64,000 nucleotides of DNA from Manduca sexta (GCF_014839805.1 NC_051142.1:17950589-18014588), one strand, 5' to 3'. Shown: positions 11,391 to 54,890, counted from the first letter of the stretch. Program-made: numbers and translations. Notes: a model not told the origin generated them from the sequence alone.

Positions 11391-14300
11391 AAAGTCATAT
11401 TTTAACAAAATGAACTTATTTGCCGTCATTCGGAACGGATACGGAGTTTTAGGACTTTAGTTTATCATGTATGCAAGAAGTTACTTAATTAGTAAACTGG
11501 TCTAATGATATTTTCGCCAGCGGTCGTAACACATTTTCAGGGGAAGAAATGGGGAAATGTATGTTAGGCGTTTTAGGTATTGAACCTGGATCCCAGTGTA
11601 GTCCAGGCGCGACAAGCCCGTGTGCCAGCTAAAGCGACGCGACAGAGCGTATGTACAGCGAGGGCAACCTCGCGTGCGTACGCCCAGCTGTGGGCGCGCG
11701 GGGCGGGGGCGAGTGTGCCGGCTGCGTGCTGTAGGGACGCTGACATACTTATACTGTGATCTTGTGATATTTAACGTCGGAGTAAACAAGACGCGAAAGT
11801 AACTGTTACAGCATACAAACAGAGTAATGTTTGTTGTTTTTTAGTTTTATAGAAATTTGAGACAATGATTGGAGGAAAATTACACTTTAAAAGGAGGTAA
11901 TCTTAATTAAAGTACTGGGAATTATTGGTGAATTTAGCTTGCACTGAATGACAATCTTTACCTATTATTATCTGGAGGAAAACAAATAACTTAGGTATTG
12001 GACCATAGTTTAAGACAGCGACGATAGATACTATCTTTCTGTCGGAAGACTATATATTGGGGTACAAGATGAAATTAATTCATAATTTAAGCTATAGGGG
12101 ATAGGTAGCAGAAGTATGAAAAATATTCATTATATTCAAACATTCTTTTACAAAGTGGAGGCTACTACTAATTTATTTTTAAAACCAGCTTTTCATTACA
12201 ATTTTTCTCTCTTTCTCATTCTCTCTCTCTCGCTCTTTCCGATACAGTATAGAGACATACGTATAAATGAAGATATTGTTATAGGTTCTAAGAAGCTAAA
12301 GTATCTTTTATCAAATTATGTGGTCAGTGTATGACGTCACATGAAATGAAGACTAGCACGCGTGAAATACTAATTTCAAAATAAATATATAACTCATAAG
12401 AAATGCAAGCGAATTTGTTGAAATTAGATTTAAATAATGACGTAACGTTATCGGCGGCTCGGATCCTTTGGATCATTTTAGTGCTTACAATAATCAATGT
12501 TTTGCAATTCTTTTACCTTATATTAAATGCTTAAAGAGTGAAAAAGACAAAACACTGTTATTGAAATATATATGTGACTATTAAGGAACGATTCCTAAAG
12601 CCAGGTACACTCGCCTCCCCTCTCCAGCTATCAGCCTCAACCAAATAATATATACATTCAAACAGCCAGACAAAAATAATTATATAATCTTATTTAAATG
12701 TACTAATATAACGGCATCTTTTGTTTGTAAAGCTATATGTCGAGATTTTAGATACCCTCCCCCCGCCGCCTTCCGCCCCTAGCGCCTGCCGCCTCAGGCA
12801 CATGTGACTGACTGAGCAAGTTAGCAAGTGGCGTATTTTGGAACTAATCAGAAAATGTATACAATGACCTGACAAAATTTGAAAATCGAATGAGTTTGCG
12901 ACTACAGCGCCACCGCGATCAACTTATGCTTTGATAAATGATTAGCCGTCAGTCATATATGTCTGATATATACATATTTCGTTGGAATATAGACTTGGCA
13001 GTATTGATTTTTTAATTCTCACACTTCCATGATATCTAGGGAATATTACGAACCCAAAAGTCGGAGTCATAGCTTAACTAACACGTCACTGTGTCAATAT
13101 TCCTGAAGGAGCTTAAGTTATTTTATGATTAAAGTGCTTTAACGACCATGATATTATTCTATATGTTGGAAAATGGGAATAAATAAGAAACCCTATAGGA
13201 TAAAGTTGATTTAAAAACTACCCCAAATTCGACCACTAGTTTCATAATATCCCTCTTTTTGCGTGTGGGTAAAAATTCGAGATTAATAAGCAAGGACTTA
13301 TAGCCCTTGAAGGGAAGATATGAGCCCAGCAGTGAGATATACACATTCCTAACTTATTAAACAATAAACATCGACAACAAAATACATCGTAATAAATTTA
13401 TCGATAAAACCGAGTCAAATTTTAAAATATTTATCGACGTTTCGTCAATTTTTTAAAATAATTTAAATATATTAAGTCATATTAATACCATGATTTTATT
13501 CTAGTTTAGTATCGTCCACATTTTCGATATTTTCAAAAATATGTCGAATTATTATTTACAATTTCATAATTATAATGATTTTAAATAAAAAAATATTTAA
13601 AATTATAACATAAAGATAATAAAGTACAATTATGTACGTAAACTTTTTCATAATAATTATCGACGTATCGATATCTATAATTGGTATATCATTTCTCGTC
13701 ACAAGTTACATATCCATTACCTCAAGAAGGTGACTTAGACGCAACCTAGACTTTGTTACAAACGTTTTAAAGATTGACAGTTTCTAACACAAGGTCTTTA
13801 GTTTTTCAAACATCCACTGCTGGAATCATAACCTTGTATTATTGAGGGCCACAGGTACGGTTAACCTTCGGTATGGTGCTGTATCGATGCTGCATCGCGT
13901 TTTGGGGATGTTTGCACCGAAACTACTTGCTTTCCTAATATCAAGGAGCTAAAGTTTTAACAGTCTTAGTTTTTATTTGAAAAGATATTTTATTTCTTCT
14001 ATCAACAATTATTATTCCAAGACAACCAACAATAGATTAACTATGGTTAGTTGCAAAAACAACGCCGGTCTATAGGGCGATCGGGAATGGAAGAGGCGTT
14101 ATACGAGTCGACATTTTATACATTCTTTTTGTAAATTATTAAGACTAAACTCGTCGTTGGTTGCTATCCTCTTGCCGGTCTTAGTAAATAGAAGGGGGAA
14201 GGAAGAATATTAACCTAATTTTGTAACACGCTATACAATTCATATCCACATAGCCTTAATACCCAAGGGTATTTACATTTCAACATCTCACTTATCTAAA

Positions 14301-14650
14301 ATGGGAGAAATTTAAGGAGGGGGGAGGGCTACAATTTCGTATGATAATGACTAGGCATATAGGCGCGGTGGATGCCCTAAACCTCGAAGTCCCACCGCTG
14401 GGCATTGCCCACCGCTGGGCTTTGGCCCACCAAGTGGGCTTGAGAAGACATACGGCTCATAATAATTTTTTAACGAATGACTAGACAGTTGGCCCGAAAT
14501 TTGGCGCGTGATGATATCCGCTGTGAGCGGGGGGCGTCGCGGTACGGCTCGCCCCCCAGTGGAGGGCGCCGGGGGGCGTCGGGGGCGTTCACAACGGCTG
14601 CCTCGCCGTCGCGTCACACGCTAGCGTCAGCACCTTTAAATAACATAAAT
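11391..14650. other. non-coding; GC-rich island at 11580-11750
   Basis: The 11580-11750 pocket is GC- and CpG-rich and open in more than one frame, but I could not build an exon from it. A CT-rich tract lies at 12206-12240. The 13390-13690 part is extremely AT-rich and has several ATCGAT palindromes. The 14350-14640 part is GC-rich with a short repeated CCCACCGCTGGGC motif (about 14390-14420). No gene is supported. Confidence 0.45.
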
Positions 14651-14652
14651 GG

Positions 14653-14658
14653 TTTATT
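14653..14658 (-). terminator. candidate poly(A) signal of the kinase gene
   Basis: The canonical AATAAA on the minus strand lies about 105 nt past the stop codon at 14761. No competing signal is stronger in the short stretch between. The true cleavage site could be farther downstream, because GC-rich sequence continues to about 14350. Confidence 0.4.
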
Positions 14659-14760
14659 ATTATGGTTTATATAAATATCGATATTTTTGATTTGCTTATT
14701 AATAAATTGAAGGATGGATGCGTTTTATCTGCAGTCGGACATGTAACGGTGGGTACATAC

Positions 14761-45704
<30,944 letters not shown>

Positions 45705-45841
45705 CTCTTCAGGTTGTGCCACACTCGATTGGTTTAAATTTCGTTTTTTATCTTTGAGCCATTTGTAATTATGAATATTTTAAATAGCGTAATGAATACT
45801 TAATAGTCCTTTTTTAGTGTTTGTGAAATGTTCTGCTGTAC
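45705..45841 (-). other. Asator: 5' UTR part of Asator exon 1
   Basis: Sequence between the acceptor (AG at 45842-45843, preceded by a good pyrimidine tract) and the ATG at 45704. AT-rich. The upstream leader exon was not located. Confidence 0.45.
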
Positions 45842-47564
45842 CTGCAACAATAAGATATTTTTTAATTCATCAAACTGATTTCGTATTCAAGTAGTGGGGC
45901 GTTACCTATGCATTTAGCTTGTAAAGAGAGGTTTTAGCTTTGGTACCCAGGACAGGTTTAACATAACATTATTTTTCGAGTTAAAGCAGTCTTTCACTTT
46001 GTTCTTAATTATGCTGGTATTAAACGAAAAGATTTTGAAGAGATAATATTAAAAACATTATTTTATAAGTGTTGTAGCTAATTATACAGCTCAAAATGTC
46101 AGGTAAATCAGGGCAGTAACACTCAAGGAAAACCAGAACAATGACCGTCATGACAGCGATATCGCCGGATGTTCAAGTTAATGGACCTGAGGAGATAAGG
46201 AATTCCTACTTTCAGCGCCAGACACAGCGGGGCGCCAGAAGTTTTTGGCGCTGTCACACAGGCATCATGCGAGAGGCGTAGCACTTGGCTTTGGCTCTGC
46301 AGGTGAAGCCAAAAGGTCGCACGGCTATCTCCAAGCTGGTCAAGAGCAAGGACTACCTGATAGACCAATTGACGCAAAAGCTTAAGTACCTAATGACGAT
46401 TATGGCCTCGGTGTATGTACTTCACAAACATTTTTATTAATTGAATACAAAGTCGAGCGAGTCACTCATAACCGTCTCGGCTCGGGAACAGTAGTAATAT
46501 CAGTTTAAAATAGAAAGTGCCAAGCCCCGATATTTCTATACCTTGATCCCCGAAGATGTTGGCACACTAGAAATTGTTGAAATCAAGAACCGTGCCCTAC
46601 AAATAGGGCGCGGATTGCAACCACGGGAAAGTCGTTTAGGATAGTCATAACTCATAATAATTCCCCTGTGTTCATACTGTCCCCACTCCCAAGTAGTTTC
46701 CAGAACGCTAATATTTTTAACCGATCCGACCGAGCGGGTCAAGGTTCTATATGTAAAGCATTCAGCACCTGACTGCAGTGCATGACCTATTTGTTAAATT
46801 TGTATTATCTAAACTGTGCAGTGTCTGGCTGACCTGTAATTATTTAGAGTGGGAAGACAAATATATTTTTATATAGAATTATGAGACGGGTTAAGTTCCA
46901 TGTTTCAATCAATCTGCATGGCATTATACCTTCTGTATTTTTAGCCTAGATCTGTTAGCAATTTAAGATCAAATTGTCTCATAAAAGTATCTTATTATGT
47001 AAAACTAATATTTACGGATATTAATGATAATAATATGTAGCGTGTACTTTGTTTTGCAGGTAAGTACCTACCCATAAAAAATGTTTTAATTATTCTATAA
47101 GTAAGTACAAAGGTTCATGAAGATTGATTTTTCATATATTTTGATAATCACTTATCTAATCGTAATTAATTACTATAAGTAATATAGTCGTTATTATTTG
47201 ATGTCCTTATGTTACACGAACCGTTTGAAACATGCCTCTGTAGGATTGAAATTCGCGCGTTTCTACATGCGTACACATAATGAATTTCACAATGCAAAAT
47301 CAGGACTGATTTAATATTTCTAACGGTTGACCATCGTGGCAATATTATAAAAAAAAAAACACGGAAAAAAAGAATTATATCACGCTGAATATAATATACA
47401 TCATACTATAGTATCTTTAAAAGTTTTCCTATAGCAGTAACAAAACGTTTTCTCATCTTTCGTCTTAGTTGTCATTTCATTTGACATTTCACTGAACATT
47501 TCACATTCGTCAAAAAAATTGTTATTCGTTTGTTTACATTTCCATTTTCCCTTATTTTGCGACA
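45842..47564. other. divergent intergenic/promoter region
   Basis: It separates the 5' end of the kinase gene (minus) from the Myb-like gene (plus). 46110-46400 is GC-richer with several open frames that look like a decayed element, but I could not assign it. No TATA or initiator element is convincing. Confidence 0.45.
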
Positions 47565-47744
47565 ATGGAAACTAAAAAACACGTTTTTACCGCGACAGAA
47601 AAGAAAATTTTTACGGATATAATTAAGAAATTCAGTGGAATAATTGAAAATAAAGACACAGACGGCGCTACGTTGAAATTGAAAAATGAAGCCTGGGATC
47701 AAGTGACTGAGGAATATAACGCCAGTGCTCATGTCGTAAATAAG
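47565..47744 (+). CDS. Myb/SANT-like gene exon 1
   Basis: 60 codons, holding the first two helices and the KNEAW tryptophan of the Myb/SANT-like domain. Donor AAG|GTGAAT in phase 0. Reading past the donor meets a stop after a few codons, which supports splicing. Confidence 0.85.
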
Positions 47745-48497
47745 GTGAATAAATTAATGTAATCTATAATAGTTACCTTTAAATTCGATATACAAGGTTC
47801 TATGATTGACCTGTATCTAGTATATTGGACTAAATAGAAGATCTGTGTAGTACCGAGCTAAAAATTGATATATCATATTCCATAATATTTTAGGCAACAC
47901 ATAAACAACTCCGTCGCTTGTGGATGAATTTAAAACAGCGTCAGCGAGAGGCGTTGTCAAAGGAGCGTCAACACAGACTGACCGCTGGAGGAGCATTCGC
48001 CAGTGACGCCATGGACCCTGATGTCGCCGCACTCGCTCCAGTATTCATAGGAGTTGATGCATCTATCGATTCAGATACACATCAAGGTACTTATTATTCC
48101 ACTAATGGAAACAATTACAATGCTTTTGAATGTATTATTTATATTTTTATTCTATTTAGGAATTCACAACTCGGATACCGAGTCTGATGAACAGGGAAGT
48201 GTTAAAACAGAACAAGTAAACTTTAGGGTGAGATCAGATTTCTTTGAACCTCAAGTCTCTACTGGAGAGCATCTTATCCCACAAATTGCTGGTACATCAA
48301 ATCAATCCTCATTCCAAACAAATATGTCAGTTGACTGTATGGAAGCAAGTATTTTAGAGAAAGAGTACCAGTACAGACAGAAGCGGGCTGATGAGAAACA
48401 CAAGCTGGAGATGATGGTGCTTCGGGAGCAGTATAGGGAAGCCAAGGCTAAGGCTGATCTCGCTGAACTTGTTTTGAAACAGAGGCAGAGTATGTAA
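47565..48497 (+). CDS. Myb/SANT-like DNA-binding protein, 3 exons, 236 aa
   Basis: The exons are 47565-47744, 47894-48086 and 48160-48497; every junction is GT/AG and in phase. Residues about 5-85 match a Myb/SANT-like domain of the Myb_DNA-bind_5 type: FTATEKKIFTDIIKKFSGII, then ENKDTDGATLKLKNEAWDQV, TEEYNAS and QLRRLWMNLKQRQREA. Residues about 190-235 form a Lys/Glu-rich coiled coil (EKEYQYRQKRADEKHKLEM then MVLREQYREAKAK). This layout is common in insect nuclear regulators and in proteins derived from transposons, so it may be a transcription factor or a domesticated transposon gene. All three exons are intact with no internal stop. The ATG is the first in frame. Confidence 0.85.
47894..48086 (+). 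CDS. Myb/SANT-like gene exon 2
   Basis: Residues 61-124. The third (recognition) helix QLRRLWMNLKQRQREALSKE is at the start, then RLTAGGAF and an acidic, Asp-rich linker. Acceptor ATATTTTAG, donor G|GTACTT in phase 1. Confidence 0.85.
48160..48497 (+). CDS. Myb/SANT-like gene exon 3
   Basis: Residues 125-236 and TAA. An acidic, Ser-rich linker (DTESDEQGSVKTEQ) contains a VKTEQ motif that could be a SUMO-type site. The end is a charged coiled coil. The acceptor follows TTATTCTATTTAG. Confidence 0.85.
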
Positions 48498-49266
48498 GGT
48501 AATATTGTTATTGCATTTGTTACATTATTTATCATTATACTCAGGCCTTTATTTGTCACTTTTTGGGGCACCCTAATTCTCGAAAGTTGTAGTTGTCCAT
48601 AAATTTTGTAACCCACTGTCCCCCTTTCCTGTACTTTTTAATGTTTTTTTTTATATTTTGGAAATTTCCTTTCAATGACCCCTTAAAAAAGCCCTGATGA
48701 TACTGATTTCTAATATAATTTCAAGATATCAAGGGTGGAGTACTGATTCTGTTATTTTTTTTATTTCAGATTTGACTTTGTACTAGTTCAGTAGTAAACT
48801 CCACTCTTTAGTGTGCTAAAATGCTCTATAGTATTGAGCTGACTTGTGGATACAATTGTGGAACTCCTATGTGATTGGTGTTGATGTTTTCCTTACAACT
48901 TATGTCTCTCAACACATACAGAATATTTGACCTCAAAAAGGCCAAAAGAGAATATATTTAATTATATAAAATGAAGTATTTATGTGAATATTTTAAAGCT
49001 ATATGTTTTATTGGAATTATATTTTTGTTTTATTACTATTTAATACAAGTTGTCTCACTAATCCCTTGGTACATTGGCTGGGGGTATGGGCCATGGAGGA
49101 GGAAGACCATGGATAGATACTTATTAACTGGAGCAGTAAACTCAGTATTCCTATTAGCTACCATTTATTAGGACCTACCCACATTGTGTGTGAAATTTGA
49201 GGCTTTCAGTCATGGGTTAAGCTTTGCATTGTCTCTCAGACATTGAAGATTTAATATGTAACCATA
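48498..49266 (+). other. 3' flank of the Myb-like gene
   Basis: Presumed 3' UTR and flank. I found no clean AATAAA close to the stop codon. A 66-codon open frame at 48971-49171 has a hydrophobic start but no family resemblance and is not called. Confidence 0.45.
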
Positions 49267-49564
49267 TCACTACATAGTATAAAACAAAGTCGCTTTCTCT
49301 GTCCCTATGTCCCTTTGTATGCTTAAATCTTTAGAACTACGCAACGAATTTTGATGCGGTTTTTTTAATAGATAGAGTGATTCAAGAGGAAGGTTTATAT
49401 GTATAATAACATCCATTAAATAGTGGAGAAATACTGTTATTTTGTTGTTATTCCCGTGCGAAGCCAGAGCGGGCCGCAATGTTTTTATATACAACGTTCA
49501 CAGTTTTTCTGTAGTGCATTTAGTATCAGCATTGCACCCGTGCGAAGCCTGGGCGGGTCGCTAG
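49267..49564 (+). mobile_element. non-autonomous Helitron, second family
   Basis: It starts TCACTACATAGTATAAAAC after A and ends GGGCGGGTCGCTAG before T. The body carries TCTGTCCCTATGTCC, TTTAGAACTACGCAACG and TTTGATGCGG, a string widespread in lepidopteran Helitrons. The 3' terminal phrase CCCGTGCGAAGCC occurs twice (near 49453 and 49540), as if the end had been copied. No coding capacity. Confidence 0.75.
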
Positions 49565-52130
49565 TATGAAATATTACCTTCAAAATTTTATTATTTTAAA
49601 ACGGTAGGTCGACGCTCTAAGTCGTAACAAGTAAAATAAAGTGTAAAAGATTTTTAAAAAATACTTTCACCAAACATTAAATTCTGGGAACTAATAAAGT
49701 GATACACAAATAAACGCGGAAAGAGTCCCTAAATATGCGTAATAAGTTCGTCTACCCCAGAAACTTCAGGATTTTTATTTAAACGAGGAAACGCCATGTT
49801 ACTTGTCTGATCATAAGTGCCAAAATTCATCACAACGCAAATTTTGAATTACAAAATACGGCATATGGCAAACAAAAATGAGGGCTCGTTATGTCGGTAC
49901 GCAGTTGGGGGCTGAAATAAGCAAAGCAATGCCACAGACGAATTCCCGGTTAGAGACGATATAGAACTTATACAAAATTTTACAACAGTTAGGTACACAG
50001 TACAACAGCCGTATTTTTGAGGTTTACGAGTGTCACTAGTGGTAACTCCACTAGATTACTTATTGATTAGATTGTTTGTTATCCAGATGTCAAGTGAAAA
50101 TTATCATAAACGTGTGTCATGCGAGAGATGCATTGGATTCGTGACATGCAAAAGATCAATTTAGTAAGCGTGTATATATATTTTTTATAACGTCAATCTG
50201 TGTCATTCCTGAGACGTTATTCGGGATAAGGATCTACATCCAGGTATTTACATGGTAGTCTACATTGTTGAATATCATTTTGTTGTTGAAATTCGTCGTA
50301 TTTCGGTCTTACGACACCATCGTCAAAGAAATGGGCCAGTCGTACCCTCCCGATGCCTCCAAAGTCGAGAAAAATCTGTCTTATACTTTATACTGGTATT
50401 GCTTAACTGAATATAAGTGGAATTTAAAGTGTATATGGCAAAGGACTGCATGGAAAACCTGGGAATAAATAAGCTCAACAAAACATTGTTGCATTGTTTG
50501 CCTCACTGCCTATCCTTTCAGAGGCAAAGGTGCGAGTTTATGTGTGCACCTACCTATATAGGTTGGTTCAACTATCATCTATTATAGGATTTACTACTAT
50601 CCACCTGTCCGGAAATCTAGTGTGCCAAAACACCAAATAAAAAAATAAACAATCTTATCTATTGTCAAAACATTATAACTGCCAAAAGAGTTTTAATATG
50701 AATATCGCTATAAAATTAAACGGTGGAACACATTCGCCCGGTCTTAAAGTTTGGAATTTACGATCACCCAAAAATTTTGCGTTTTAGAAACAATTTAGAA
50801 AGATTTTTTGGGTTTGTAGACCAGTTTTTCTCGACCAAGACAGATCTTTTGACATTGTATCTTAGAGGCCATCTAGTGCCTTATATTATGTTGAAGATGC
50901 TCTATCGAACCAAATCTTTTCTGCAATCGGCTCGAAAAAGTACCTATATGCTTTATCGTAGAACTGGAATGGGATTAAGAGGGAAGAATAAAATGGCATC
51001 CAGGCTATCAGTGGTAGCCTTTGGAGGGGCGGATTAGGTCACCAACTGGAGTCTCGCACTATACGAGGGGCCTCACCATGTACCTTAGCTGAGGATGTTC
51101 TTTTTGTTGCCACGATGTTAACCAACATTTTACCAGAATATTGTTAAGATCGTGAACTTTTTTTCTCTCGCCCGGAGCCTCGCACTGCGTAAGGCCTCAA
51201 CTGCAGGCAATTCAGTGTAGTCATTTGGGGTGACTGGCCTCTCCTTCGAAAGCAGGTAAGTTTATTAAGGCCACATATGTCGGCCATCTGAATCTTAATG
51301 GCAAGATTTTATCGTCGTCATGGATAATATAAAAAAATAGCCAAAACATAGTCTCATCTTCAAATCTAGTTTAAAGAAGTATAATCTAGTGTTGATTTAA
51401 TTCCGTGGCGAGGTCATTAAACAATGGATTTGTAGGTGAAACGAGTTCTGGAAATGGTAAATGTATTGTAGGGAAATTGCGTGTGCCAGGAAATAAAGGC
51501 GAATCTCCCATCGATGTTACTAGTAATTAATGGCTCACCATGCTCACATCCAGTTTTGAAAAAAATGGACTATAGACAACACATCATTTTTTCGTCTGTG
51601 GAAGGAACACCTCTCTCTCTTGATGGTATTTGCCCCAAGAGCGGGATTTATATTATTTTAACGATATGGCATATCCTTAAAATAATATAAATTTTAAATA
51701 CTGCTTAACCGGGATAGCTGTTGTTATGAAGCGGCGACATTTTCCATCATGTAGACTGTTCACTTCGTTTCCTTAGTCTACAAATTATGACGAACTGCTT
51801 TCCCCCACACATTTTACAAGTAAACATATTTAAAAATCGTCAGCACAGTGCTTGCAGTGATGTATTGCTATTTCTGTGCTACGTGGGAGTACCTGTGCTC
51901 GGGAATCAGAAATAATAACGTGCCCCAAATCCTTTCTCCCAGTTACATTGGCTTCGCTGATGGATTGACGGTCTATCAATTTTATTTTTATCTAGGAATA
52001 CGAGTGATTGTCGCGCTTTTGTTTTTTAATCTATTCCATTCATCGCGGGCACCTGTGGCTTTATTAGTTTTTTTTCTTACATAATTTTTTAAATTGCAGT
52101 GTATTTTAATGCAAATTATAATCAAAATGC
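49565..52130. other. non-coding stretch, nothing recognised
   Basis: No supported gene. A 104-codon open frame (50723-51037) has no domain I recognise. GGAG.CTCGCACT.....GGCCTCA occurs twice (near 51052 and 51176) and may mark a small repeat. Confidence 0.45.
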
Positions 52131-52144
52131 AAAGTATAGTGCCA

Positions 52145-52300
52145 TGGTAACGTACAATAAGATTCCTTAGCACGCGCGGCGCGGGTGATGAGCCGGCTTT
52201 TAAACGAGAGGCCATAGGTTCACTCGTATCGAGACAAATGTTTGTGTAATCCGCTAATCTTAATTGTTTCGTGCCAAGGTTTGGATATATTATAGTATCA
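52145..52300 (+). repeat. possible decayed tRNA-derived SINE
   Basis: Contains a B-box-like string (ATAGGTTCACTCG, about 52216-52228) preceded by a possible A box near 52185. The tail is unclear. Weak call. Confidence 0.3.
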
Positions 52301-53548
52301 CAATTGATATCCACGATAACACTCGTATCTCAGCATGGGGCCAGGGCTGTGTGTAACTGTTGGTTTATTTATTTTATATTATACTCGTGCTTTCATAAAG
52401 TACAACGAACGGAGTCAGGGGCGCACGTCTGTTAAAAATAAATTCTTTGTTATTTTTACGTACAAAACAGTGGTTTTGTAAAATGTTTGTTTGTAATACA
52501 GGAAAATGCTTGTTTCTTTAAACATTTTATTATGTAGCGACTATTTTTGGCGAGCGGTATTCGGCAAAGTACATTAGCACCATCCACATGGTGATGACTT
52601 GTCTGATGGTGAGCGTCATAACTGCGCATGTTCAGCTCCAACAACACCACGTATAAAATGGTGGGGCTGAATAACACAGGTTAGGTATTCAGTCTCATAA
52701 TGCCCAGAAATTATTGGGTATAAAGTCCTTGAAACTGAAAAACAAGAGAGCTTGCACACGTTTTGGCAAATAGACAAACTGACGGAACATAATATCTCGA
52801 TATATTGTCTAAAAACCGCCTAGTGTTCCAACGTCCGCATTATCTTTACGCGTAGAGCCTCAGAGGGAGAGTCACACAGTTGTCTCTTTTTCCTCACCTA
52901 TAATAATAAAATAATTATAATAATTTTTTATTGTAAATAACCGAATTTGTTTACAATTTCAATGGTTACAAATTACAAACTTATTATAAAAACAAAAATT
53001 AACATATTTGCCAGGGGTACTTAAACTAGGCTAGGCCTGTACCTTGGGATACCAGAAACAAAATAAATATAAAACATAATTAGGATTTCTATAATTTATC
53101 TATCTTACAATGAAACTACCTAGATTTATAATGGTACTTGGTCGAGGTTGTCTATTCACGCAGAAGAGAAAGATGTCAGCAACGCGGCTCTACTGCTCAA
53201 AATTACTAACTAAGTAAAATATATAATTGTCTGTCTGCAGGACTTGTGATATACTGCCGGGCTAAGCGCAAAAGCGGTATGTCAAGGAATCCTTATTTCG
53301 AGATAATCGAAGTTTTGTAAATATAGTTTTGTATGTAAAACTGAGATAGAGAAATTCTTAAGGTTTTTTTAACAAGTTCTAAACAAGATACCTTTATTTA
53401 GGTAAGTTCATTGGATAGGCATTTCTTTAACCTATTTGACGTCATAAAAATCAAGATTTAGATATTTTTTTTGAGATACTGCTTTTGAGCTTATCACGGC
53501 AGTAGGTATAGATGGTATTAAGTACCTACAATCTACATTGATAGATAT
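52301..53548. other. non-coding stretch, nothing recognised
   Basis: A phrase like a LINE tail (TGATGACTTGTCTGATGGTGAGCG) spans about 52590-52613, quoted here as TGATGACTTGTC then TGATGGTGAGCG. No gene. Confidence 0.4.
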
Positions 53549-53755
53549 TGTAAAACGCTCTTTTTACAGTAAACATTATATTAGCAAAATAATTACAGAA
53601 TACAATTTTAGACATTCTTTTGACAACGTCCAGCCAGAGAGAATAATAATCGAATAGTCGCCGCGTGACATATCTTCTCTTCTGCCAGCCTGCCCGCGCA
53701 GCCGAATACTTCCGGAAACGCCCGATGTCATCGGCTAGGATAGCGGCGCGTAACA
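53549..53755. mobile_element. short non-coding element, copy 1 (207 bp)
   Basis: Almost identical to 58219-58423 in the same orientation. Both run from TGTAAAACGC to GCGCGTAACA. The ends are imperfect inverted repeats (7 of 10 positions), suggesting a MITE-like element. The copies differ by one 2-bp indel in a GA run (53639-53642 region). No clear target duplication and no coding capacity. Confidence 0.7.
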
Positions 53756-54099
53756 TCGGCCATCCTGCAAAGTGAATACCAAAGGTATTCACAAAAATAA
53801 ATTTGAGAAAGCAGAACTGAATCGGATACTTATATTTTAAACATTTTTACCAGTAAATCACTAACTATTTCTGATCGATTAACTCTTTAATAAACCAATC
53901 AAGTCTTGCGTATCCACAATATCCAACAACTTATCCATTTTGCGATTAACTTTCACGCTATATGTGTATATAATTTATTTTTCGTTAGTACCTAAACCCC
54001 GTTTCCTTACTTCATTCCCAGCAACCAAAGACCTTCATTCTATTTATCCAAGTTTACATACAGTTAATGCTGAATACTAGTAGCAGTCATAGAATGCTG

Positions 54100-54890
54100 A
54101 GAACCAAACTTAAGTTTAAAATAACACCCAGAACAATTAAACCTTTCAAAGCAAAACCTCCAATTAGTAAGACAGCAGCAAATGAAAAGGAATGAGAAGC
54201 ACAACTAAAGAACTCCATAGAAGTCGCAAAGGAAGTTAACACACAAGATAATAAAACACACAATAAGGACTTATCAGCACACGATTCATACATATAAATA
54301 AGCATACGCAACATATACCAACTCAATCAAATCAATTAATCAAATGGTTTACGAGTAACACAGCATAAAGGCAAGAAGCGTTAGAAAAGTCATAACTGAA
54401 ATTAATAAAATTTTTAAAACTAACATGCGGAAGATTGCCATGCTTCCAGATTATAAACACAGAAAAATGCATTCAAACGACCAGAGGCATTAAGAAAAAA
54501 AAGACGGGAAAATACAGACAGCGAAAAGAGATTAGATCCCCAGCATAAAGGATAAAAACGGCATAATAGAAACCACAATACGAGAGTCTCTATCAAAGCT
54601 ACTTAATGCATCTAAGAATTATACACATGCAGAAATACTACAGAAACAACAGATCCGACCATTAAAGAACCGGTACCGGAGACAATCTCTGAAACATAAA
54701 AGTAGTCAAATAAAACTCCAGGTGCAGAGAACATCAGCAATGAACTTCTCATCGAGAACAGGGACATTATTAACACCTACACTCACATAGTTATTGACTG
54801 AGGTCTTAAGAATAAATTAATTTCAAGTCAGTGGACAACAATTACTATTATACGACTACACAAGAAGATTGAAAAGAACATTTTTTATTA
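54100..54890 (+). mobile_element. decayed RTE-like LINE, 5' part
   Basis: A-rich plus strand with fragments of reverse transcriptase spread over shifting frames. Around 54661-54690 is DPTIKEPVPETISE, then KTPGAENISNELLIENRD (about 54712-54770), then LKNKLISSQWTTITIIRLH and KKIEK (about 54800-54875). The order and wording match the RT palm entry of RTE-clade LINEs. Several frameshifts and stops make it dead. Confidence 0.6.

Noticed and set aside
46123..46377. 84-codon minus-strand frame in a GC-richer block
   Set aside because: Neither strand gives a domain I recognise. It may be old transposon sequence, but nothing supports a specific call.
50723..51037. 104-codon plus-strand open frame
   Set aside because: No recognisable domain, no splice context, no homolog I can recall, and AT-rich flanks. 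Length alone is not enough.
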